Assembly: GCA_003567495.1 (NCBI GenBank)
Contig: PWZK01000058.1
Location: 1 to 6,654 of the forward strand
Length of the DNA stretch: 6,654 bases
Source: Candidatus Brocadiaceae bacterium
GTDB lineage: Bacteria > Planctomycetota > Brocadiia > SM23-32
Reading direction: 5' to 3'
The notes under the pieces were generated by a model. The model saw only the letters and a list, made by a program, of their open reading frames with translations, was not told where the DNA came from and made no database searches. Both the position numbers and the translations under genes were made by a program. Below, one piece after another: positions 1 to 3,809 of the stretch (the first letter of the stretch is position 1; every line of letters starts with the position of its first letter).

Positions 1-57
1 CCAACGGTCGGCAATGCCCACCAGGTCCAGAAGTTCCATACCCCTCCTGCGCGCCTC
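1..57 (-). pseudogene. Continuation of the ABC ATPase reading frame after the TAA; cut by the window edge
   Basis: Directly after the TAA at 58-60 the same frame reads EARRRG then MELLDLVGIADRW. This is the expected helical-domain sequence between the Q-loop and the LSGGQ signature of LolD/MacB ATPases (typically ExxRxRAxELLxxVGLxDR). The alignment therefore crosses the stop with no frameshift or gap. A GAA to TAA change would explain it. The ATG at 37-39 follows an AGGAGG at 43-48, so translation could restart here and make a separate C-terminal piece, but those bases also encode two Arg residues and may be coincidental. The signature and Walker B lie outside the window. I am confident that this is the same ancestral gene, not that it is dead. 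Confidence 0.8.
43..48 (-). promoter_or_regulatory. Shine-Dalgarno-like AGGAGG in front of an in-frame ATG after the premature stop
   Basis: On the minus strand AGGAGG stands three bases before the ATG at 37-39, about 20 bases past the TAA at 58-60. The match is perfect but the spacing is short. It would allow re-initiation on the downstream half of the ATPase. Because the same bases are AGG-AGG Arg codons, use as a ribosome site is only a possibility. Confidence 0.3.
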
Positions 58-468
58 TTAAGACGAAACACCTGCAAAAGACATGGGAACCATCACGTTT
101 TCCAGAGCGGTCATATACCGGATCAGATTAAAGCTCTGAAAAATATAACCTATCTTGCGACACCGCAGGAAAGCCAGCTCAACAGCCGAAAGCTGTGCTA
201 CGTCAACTTCGTCAAGCAAAATGCGCCCTTTAGTCGGCGAATCGAGTGCACCTATCATATTAAAAAAAGTTGACTTGCCGGATCCAGACGGCCCCATGAC
301 CGCAATAAGCTCACCACGATAAATGATCGAATCCACACCTTGCAATGCATGTGTAGCAGCCTCACCCTCCCCGTAGATTTTAGCCAGATCCAGGGTGCGA
401 ATAATTACCGCACGATCCTCCGAGTTCCCGGAACCTTCATTTGCCGCCCTGTTGTCTTCATTCATCAT
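58..468 (-). CDS. ABC transporter ATP-binding protein, N-terminal part ended by an in-frame TAA
   Basis: This is the N-terminal 136 residues of a LolD/MacB-type ATPase that would power the FtsX-like permease encoded just upstream. Seen directly: an A-loop-like Tyr at about 32 (IYGEGE), Walker A GPSGSGKST at 59-67, NMIGALDSPTKG at about 70-81 and the Q-loop GYIFQSFNLI with Gln111. The family is normally about 220-240 residues, but this frame meets TAA at 58-60 after FAGVSS. The same frame then continues with family-like sequence, so the signature, Walker B, D-loop and H-loop are absent from this product. Two adjacent ATGs (466-468 and 463-465) could start it; only a weak GGGAT lies upstream. 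It is separated from the permease gene by 190 bases, unusually far for this pair. As written, the product could not hydrolyse ATP alone. A nonsense mutation, a sequence error or a split gene are all possible. The family assignment is secure. Confidence 0.9.
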   Translation of the reverse strand: MMNEDNRAANEGSGNSEDRAVIIRTLDLAKIYGEGEAATHALQGVDSIIYRGELIAVMGPSGSGKSTFFNMIGALDSPTKGRILLDEVDVAQLSAVELAFLRCRKIGYIFQSFNLIRYMTALENVMVPMSFAGVSS

Positions 469-526
469 GTTGATCCCGATTCCGATTATTTATTGTTGTA
501 TAGCTCCCAATCCGAACCGCCAACCT

Positions 527-548
527 GCCCGTCTGCCGCCAGACAGGC
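527..548. repeat. Hairpin repeat, copy 1, in the spacer between permease and ATPase
   Basis: The arms GCCCGTCTG (527-535) and CAGACAGGC (540-548) pair over nine positions with one mismatch, around the 4-base loop CCGC. The core resembles the hairpins at 2548-2566 and 6364-6392 (CCTGNCTG/CAGNCAGG theme), and all three lie outside genes. It lies in the 190-base spacer 469-658, which holds no gene I can support. That spacer also contains the GGTTCGCTGAGG repeat at 560-577. No T-tract follows on the minus strand, so it is not an obvious terminator. It could stabilise the upstream permease mRNA end or simply be a dispersed repeat. Confidence 0.6.
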
Positions 549-559
549 CGCAACCAGGT

Positions 560-577
560 GGTTCGCTGAGGACTTAC
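560..577. repeat. 18-bp dispersed repeat, copy A (GGTTCGCTGAGGACTTAC)
   Basis: This 18-base word recurs at 2728-2745 with one change (17 of 18 identical, same orientation). The adjoining stretch 555-569, read on the minus strand as TCAGCGAACCACCTG, also matches 2537-2551 on the plus strand at 14 of 15 bases. Such identity is far beyond chance in 6.6 kb. This copy sits beside the hairpin at 527-548, just as the copy at 2537 sits beside the hairpin at 2548-2566, so hairpin and flank seem to travel as one unit. Confidence 0.65.
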
Positions 578-658
578 GCATATACGTCTTATAGGTCCTG
601 CAAATGCTATACACCGCCTTAACTCTTTTTTTGTGCAACAGCTCATGCGGTTTGTTTA

Positions 659-2128
659 CTACTCTACCCGCATAGCCTCCATCGGGGCAAGCCTGGCGGC
701 TATCAGCGACGGCCCGATCGCGGCAAACGAAGCCAGTATTATGCCTGCCGCCAGCGCAAGCACTGATGAAAATAAAATCTGACTCCACACATCCCGCGTC
801 AGAACCAGCAGCCTTCCATATTCTGCATAACCGCGAAAGAAGGCCAGCATTATGCCTAAAAGAACTCCGACAGTGCCGCCTATAAGTCCCTGTATGGCCG
901 CTTCAAATACAAACATCATCATTACAAATCCGTCCAGGGCTCCCAGACACTTCATGGTTGCAATTTCCGTGAACCTCTCCGTTACAGACATAAGCATTGC
1001 GTTGGCAACCCCCACAACGCATACAAGAAAGGCAAGCAGGATAAGCCAGGGCAGATGCCCTTCCATCGAAAAAATGCCTATATCCTCGGCCGGCGGACCC
1101 CCTTCGGCAATGTTCTGCAGGCGACCGGAGCGGTTGAAAAAACCCGACAGATTAAGAAGCCTCTGTGAAGAAATTTCTACACCCGCCGCATCCAGCAACT
1201 CACTCAGCCAACCGGCATCCCCCCTTCGACCAACCAGCCATTCAAAAACAGTGTGCGTGGATAATTCATGCTCCGGCACCCCTATCCGTTCCTTCAAGGG
1301 GATCTGAATGCGCCGGTCCGTCAGCATAGACTCAAGAACGTCCCGGCCCTGTTCAAGGCCCGCAAAAAAGGCCAGATCGTCAAATGCCATATCTTCCGTC
1401 TCAAACCCGGCCTTCCGTAAATTATCGGAAAAATCATCCGGCCGCACAATCAACAAGGTATTGATGTCATAATCGGGATAAGCATCCCTGACTTCGGATA
1501 TAGCCGCCTGCTGGCCACTCTGTATCGACTCAACCTTACCCGAAAACCACGGCCATTCCACCTCCACAAGCTTCCTGAAATCCGATTCGCCGGCCAGCGG
1601 ATAATGCAGACCCACATCTTCGATCCTCTCCGCAAGAAGACTGTAGCGAACCCTGCTGCGAAGTTGGCGCAAAAGAGTCGTAATGTCTGTGTCCCCGACC
1701 AAAATAGCGCGCTGATCGTCCGGCAAATGTTCGAAAAAGCTCCGTGCTTCTGAAACGCGGCGCGCCACCTCCTGCATCTCTTCTTTTTCTTCTTCCGTAA
1801 GATCTCCCCATACCCGATATTCCCCCAGCCTGTCACTGTCTTTCCGTGCGAAAGCATCAACAACGGCGCGTGCGGAATCAGGGCGCGAGAGCCTGCTTGC
1901 CACCCTGCCAAAAGACCTATGTTCCTTAAGTTCCTGGTGGGCATGAAAAACAGTTGATTGCGACAGAAGCCCGTGCACGAGGGTATGGACAAGAAATGCT
2001 ACGGCAAGACATAGGATCGCAGCAGTAACTCCGGATCTGAAAAAACGGTAAAGCATCCCGGACAGAGCCAGCTGCAGGGCCCTGAACCATCCTAAATTGA
2101 CCTGCTCTTTTGCTTCAATCGATTTCAT
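659..2128 (-). CDS. FtsX-like ABC transporter permease with a large extracytoplasmic domain
   Basis: The product is an inner-membrane permease of the MacB/LolC/FtsX superfamily, 489 residues from the ATG at 2126-2128. Seen: a cytoplasmic N-terminal helix, TM1 at about 34-54, a charged extracytoplasmic region of about 300 residues (55-358), then TM2 at about 360-380 (LPWLILLAFLVCVVGVANAM). The coupling-helix stretch SVTERFTEIATMKCLGA follows, then TM3 at about 400-430, TM4 at about 450-475 and the terminal AARLAPMEAMRVE, all in family order. A longer frame begins at 2167, but the ATG at 2128 has GGGGAGGAGG four bases upstream and gives a normal N-terminus. The start overlaps the PqqD-like gene by 14 bases, implying translational coupling. 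The ATPase partner lies downstream. The extracytoplasmic region does not obviously match the MacB core domain and is rich in acidic and Arg residues. Substrate unknown; lipoprotein, peptide or lipid transport or mechanotransmission are all possible. Confidence 0.9.
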   Translation of the reverse strand: MKSIEAKEQVNLGWFRALQLALSGMLYRFFRSGVTAAILCLAVAFLVHTLVHGLLSQSTVFHAHQELKEHRSFGRVASRLSRPDSARAVVDAFARKDSDRLGEYRVWGDLTEEEKEEMQEVARRVSEARSFFEHLPDDQRAILVGDTDITTLLRQLRSRVRYSLLAERIEDVGLHYPLAGESDFRKLVEVEWPWFSGKVESIQSGQQAAISEVRDAYPDYDINTLLIVRPDDFSDNLRKAGFETEDMAFDDLAFFAGLEQGRDVLESMLTDRRIQIPLKERIGVPEHELSTHTVFEWLVGRRGDAGWLSELLDAAGVEISSQRLLNLSGFFNRSGRLQNIAEGGPPAEDIGIFSMEGHLPWLILLAFLVCVVGVANAMLMSVTERFTEIATMKCLGALDGFVMMMFVFEAAIQGLIGGTVGVLLGIMLAFFRGYAEYGRLLVLTRDVWSQILFSSVLALAAGIILASFAAIGPSLIAARLAPMEAMRVE

Positions 2129-2513
2129 CAGGCCTCCTCCCCGGCTTCTCGAGCACGACGGCAACAAGTTCCCGAGAGGCCATGGTCTTTATAAATTGTG
2201 TTACGGCCAGCCTGGCTTCGTGAAATGAAGAACGATGGCGATCCGAAAATTCTTCAACTATATTCTCGATTGTTCTGGTGCCATCACACGCCTGCCACAC
2301 TTCCATACCGAGCGTATCAAGCCGAAACCCCTTCCGGTCACGATAGGGCATCACCAATGAAAAAGGCCGCCGCATCCACCAGCGCCTGCGAACAGCGGCC
2401 CACAATACCGGCCCGTCTTGTTCGTGCTCCAGCTCCACCTCCTGATTGCGATACGGCACTGCGTCAAGCAACAGTTCAGGCGGGACTGGATTTTTTCTTT
2501 TCTTGCTCTGCAT
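2115..2513 (-). CDS. PqqD-like protein (RiPP recognition element fold)
   Basis: This 132-residue protein matches the PqqD pattern. An N-terminal PYRNQEVELE at about 20-29 precedes the first beta strands, and the core FRLDTLGMEVWQACDGTRTI spans about 63-82. A helical EEF...EARLAVTQFIKTMASRELVAVV then runs to about 120. In PqqD and related RiPP recognition elements this fold binds a leader peptide and presents it to a modifying enzyme, often a radical-SAM protein. A basic aromatic patch RRRWWMRR (42-49) and basic N-terminus (QSKKRK) could contact membrane or an acidic peptide. The start at 2513 has GAGGG six bases upstream. The stop lies inside the permease gene (14-base overlap), so the two proteins are probably made together. 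No radical-SAM gene or precursor peptide is visible. The fold assignment is fairly firm; the role is unknown and may be as an ABC accessory rather than RiPP maturation. Confidence 0.8.
   Translation of the reverse strand: MQSKKRKNPVPPELLLDAVPYRNQEVELEHEQDGPVLWAAVRRRWWMRRPFSLVMPYRDRKGFRLDTLGMEVWQACDGTRTIENIVEEFSDRHRSSFHEARLAVTQFIKTMASRELVAVVLEKPGRRPDEID
2133..2142 (-). promoter_or_regulatory. Strong ribosome binding site of the ABC permease, inside the PqqD-like gene
   Basis: GGGGAGGAGG on the minus strand ends four bases before the ATG at 2126-2128, with the GGAGG at 2136-2140 seven bases away. It decides the permease start against the upstream ATG at 2165-2167. It lies inside the last codons of the PqqD-like gene, so ribosomes finishing that gene are placed for re-initiation. 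Confidence 0.7.
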
Positions 2514-2547
2514 CTATTGCCCTCGAAAGTATATATTCAGTGAACCA

Positions 2548-2566
2548 CCTGCCTGCAGCAGGCAGG
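2548..2566. repeat. Hairpin repeat, copy 2 (8-bp perfect arms)
   Basis: CCTGCCTG (2548-2555) and CAGGCAGG (2559-2566) pair perfectly around CAG. This is the cleanest member of the hairpin family also seen at 527-548 and 6364-6392. It is preceded by TCAGTGAACCA, which also flanks copy 1 on the other strand. It lies 35 bases upstream of the PqqD-like start on the minus strand, with no T-tract after it, so a role in mRNA processing or stability is more likely than termination. Confidence 0.65.
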
Positions 2567-2667
2567 CAGATGGACACGGATTTTTTCGAATCAAAATTCC
2601 CCAATATCACATATCATACATTTCTATCATACTGAAAAACCTTTTCGCATTCTTTGAAAGATTACAC

Positions 2668-2709
2668 CTGTGTCCTTCTGTGTTCACCTGTGGCTCTTCT
2701 GTGGTTCTT
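2668..2709 (+). repeat. Four helically phased CTGTG direct repeats
   Basis: CTGTGTCCTT, CTGTGTTCAC, CTGTGGCTCTT and CTGTGGTTCTT start at 2668, 2678, 2688 and 2699, so they recur every 10, 10 and 11 bases. That is one helical turn each and would place the same face of DNA toward a bound protein. From memory, similar phased CCGTGTNCATC words are common between genes in PVC-group and other environmental genomes; I cannot confirm this. The array is intergenic, starting at the end of the 308-residue gene. Confidence 0.6.
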
Positions 2710-2716
2710 CTTTCAA

Positions 2717-3643
2717 CTACGATACGGGGTTCGCTGAGGATTTACCCTCGTAAGTATGCCCGCACCTCACGGCAAAATCCTGCGGGTCCGCACCCTCGTT
2801 CTCCGGGGATACCGTATAAACCCGAAACAGAGAATTCATGGGCTCGCATAACCACACAAGCTCCCTTCTGATGCGTCCCCTACCGAAGAGCCGGAGTATA
2901 AGACGCCTCTCCGCCTGAGCACGAGCGGCAACCGCCTCGTGTCCGTTGTAATAAATCCCCTCAAACTCCAGATCAAGCCCGGGCTCTTTGCCCCTTAAAA
3001 AAGCCTTTGGATCGCCACTGAACCAGGTATCGGCCATTCCCAGTCGATGTACCGACGTTTGCGTTTTTTCCGTTTTTTCCCCTTTTTTGCTGAAAGGTTG
3101 AAACTGCATTTTAACATCCATCGGATTCACGCTGGTCGAAACCAGCCGCCAGCCGGGCGGTGACGCACAGTCGATGCCGAACGCTTTCCATCGAACCGAC
3201 CTCCCCTCCCATCCTGAATCCGAAAAACCCGCCAGAATCGTCTCAAGCAAGCCCTGGCGCGAGAAATGATCCTCATCGCGCGTCACCACCGTCACCTGAA
3301 AAATCCTGCCACTCTCACGCCGCCAGCAAAGTGCGTAAACAACCACTGTTTCTTCATCCATTTGCGCTTCAAACGCAAGCCAGCCCGGAATGGATTTTAC
3401 ACCGAAGACTTCGCCGTTCATTGTATCATTCTTAACGCGGCCTTTCAAATCACTGTAGCTGAGATTAAGGTCGGGCTTCTCATCGCAGCGCCTCCATATC
3501 AACTCCAGCCGATGGCGCCTTCGATCTACCAGAGCTAAACTTCCGGAAAGACAGGAAACACTGTGACTTCTTATGTCCCATTCCGCAGGCACTCTGAATT
3601 CGAAACCCGCCCAGGCTATCTCTTTTTCCAAATATTTTTCCAT
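2717..3643 (-). CDS. Unknown soluble protein with an internal duplication
   Basis: I do not recognise a named family for this 308-residue protein. It has no signal peptide or membrane segment, so it is probably cytoplasmic. It appears to be two related halves of about 145 residues. WAGFEFRVPAEWDIRS near 11 mirrors WKAFGIDCASPPGWRLVS near 152, and RIFQVTVVTRDED near 113 mirrors SLFRVYTVSPENE near 271. Then LAGFSDSGWEG mirrors AVRCGHTYEG near the end. The F-x-V/C-P-x-W opening recalls small beta-rich PsbP/DcrB-like domains, a weak resemblance only. The start at 3643 has only a weak AGGCGA upstream and lies 12 bases from a 15-bp perfect hairpin. The final residues (KSSANPVS) are encoded by a dispersed repeat (2728-2745) and may be an acquired tail. 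It sits between the membrane protein and the PqqD-like gene in the same orientation, so it probably serves the same system. Confidence 0.8.
   Translation of the reverse strand: MEKYLEKEIAWAGFEFRVPAEWDIRSHSVSCLSGSLALVDRRRHRLELIWRRCDEKPDLNLSYSDLKGRVKNDTMNGEVFGVKSIPGWLAFEAQMDEETVVVYALCWRRESGRIFQVTVVTRDEDHFSRQGLLETILAGFSDSGWEGRSVRWKAFGIDCASPPGWRLVSTSVNPMDVKMQFQPFSKKGEKTEKTQTSVHRLGMADTWFSGDPKAFLRGKEPGLDLEFEGIYYNGHEAVAARAQAERRLILRLFGRGRIRRELVWLCEPMNSLFRVYTVSPENEGADPQDFAVRCGHTYEGKSSANPVS
2728..2745. repeat. 18-bp dispersed repeat, copy B, inside the 3' end of the 308-residue gene
   Basis: GGTTCGCTGAGGATTTAC matches 560-577 at 17 of 18 bases in the same orientation. Here it is coding: it gives about six of the last residues of the 308-residue protein. 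It is also the right outer arm of the nested element at 2537-2737. A repeat that is intergenic at one site and coding at another suggests insertion or recombination at this gene end. Confidence 0.65.
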
Positions 3644-3655
3644 ACATTAATCGCC

Positions 3656-3691
3656 TAATTCTTTTTCAAGACGAAACTTGAAAAAGAATTA
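3656..3691. repeat. Perfect 15-bp inverted repeat next to the start of the 308-residue gene
   Basis: TAATTCTTTTTCAAG (3656-3670) and CTTGAAAAAGAATTA (3677-3691) are perfectly complementary around a 6-base loop ACGAAA. On the minus strand the hairpin ends 12 bases before the ATG of the 308-residue gene, directly against the AGGCG that would be its ribosome site. There is no T-tract on either side, so it is not a standard terminator. It may act as an RNA element affecting initiation, a protein operator, or part of a repeat. Confidence 0.7.
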
Positions 3692-3742
3692 ATAAAACGT
3701 CAGCGACATATGGCAAACGACATCGCTTTGGGGTACATCGAC

Positions 3743-3766
3743 AAAAAATGCCGATGTTTCGACATT
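3743..3766 (-). terminator. Possible weak intrinsic terminator after the 808-residue membrane protein gene
   Basis: On the minus strand AATGTCG (3766-3760) can pair with CGGCATT (3753-3747), seven pairs with one G-U, around AAACAT. The run of six T ends at 3743. It lies about 40 bases after the stop codon. The stem is short and AU-rich, so termination may be partial. An alternative stem, ACATCG with CGATGT (3752-3757 and 3735-3740), competes for two of its bases. If functional, it would lower expression of the downstream genes relative to the membrane protein. Confidence 0.35.
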
Positions 3767-3791
3767 AAGCGCCTTTTTCTTCTTCAGCGCC

Positions 3792-3809
3792 GGTAACACA
3801 GGTGTTACC
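3792..3809. repeat. 18-bp perfect palindrome across the stop codon of the membrane protein gene
   Basis: GGTAACAC and GTGTTACC pair perfectly about AG. The TAA stop of the 808-residue gene (3805-3807) is inside one arm. As RNA it would form a 7-bp stem with a 4-base loop; as DNA it resembles a dimeric repressor site. No T-tract follows. Function unknown. Confidence 0.55.

Larger units (their letters stand above)
2537..2737. repeat. About 200-bp nested inverted-repeat element between the unknown gene and the PqqD-like gene
   Basis: The outer arms are TCAGTGAACC (2537-2546) and GGTTCGCTGA (2728-2737), inverted with 9 of 10 bases pairing. The inner arms are CAGATGGACACGGAT (2567-2581) and ACCTGTGTCCTTCTG (2666-2680), inverted with 12 of 15. 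A perfect hairpin sits beside the left arm and four phased CTGTG words beside the right arm. The centre (2582-2660) is AT-rich with no gene. The element occupies most of the 203-base spacer 2514-2716 and its right end runs into the last codons of the 308-residue gene. It is shaped like a small non-autonomous repeat element, but I see no clear target-site duplication. Confidence 0.5.

Noticed and set aside
58..60. TAA as a reassigned sense codon
   Set aside because: TAA ends the 808-residue membrane protein at 3805-3807 where the protein is complete, and TAG and TGA also end genes here, so the standard code fits.
486..788. 100-codon minus-strand open frame spanning the end of the permease gene and the spacer
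   Set aside because: It overlaps the permease C-terminus in another frame and then reads through the hairpin repeat; no family-like sequence or good start.
852..1307. 151-codon plus-strand frame opposite the ABC permease
   Set aside because: It is Pro/Ser/Thr-rich, as expected for the antisense of the permease, and has no domain features.
2129..2167. Longer start for the ABC permease at 2167
   Set aside because: It would add 13 unusual residues (CSRSRGGG) and lacks a ribosome site; the ATG at 2128 has a strong one.
2668..2709. CRISPR array
   Set aside because: The repeats are only 10-11 bases with no spacers of typical length and no Cas genes.
2537..2737. Insertion sequence with a transposase
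   Set aside because: The element is about 200 bases and has no open frame that could encode a transposase.
3656..3691. Rho-independent terminator
   Set aside because: The stem is perfect but AT-rich and neither side has the T-tract needed.
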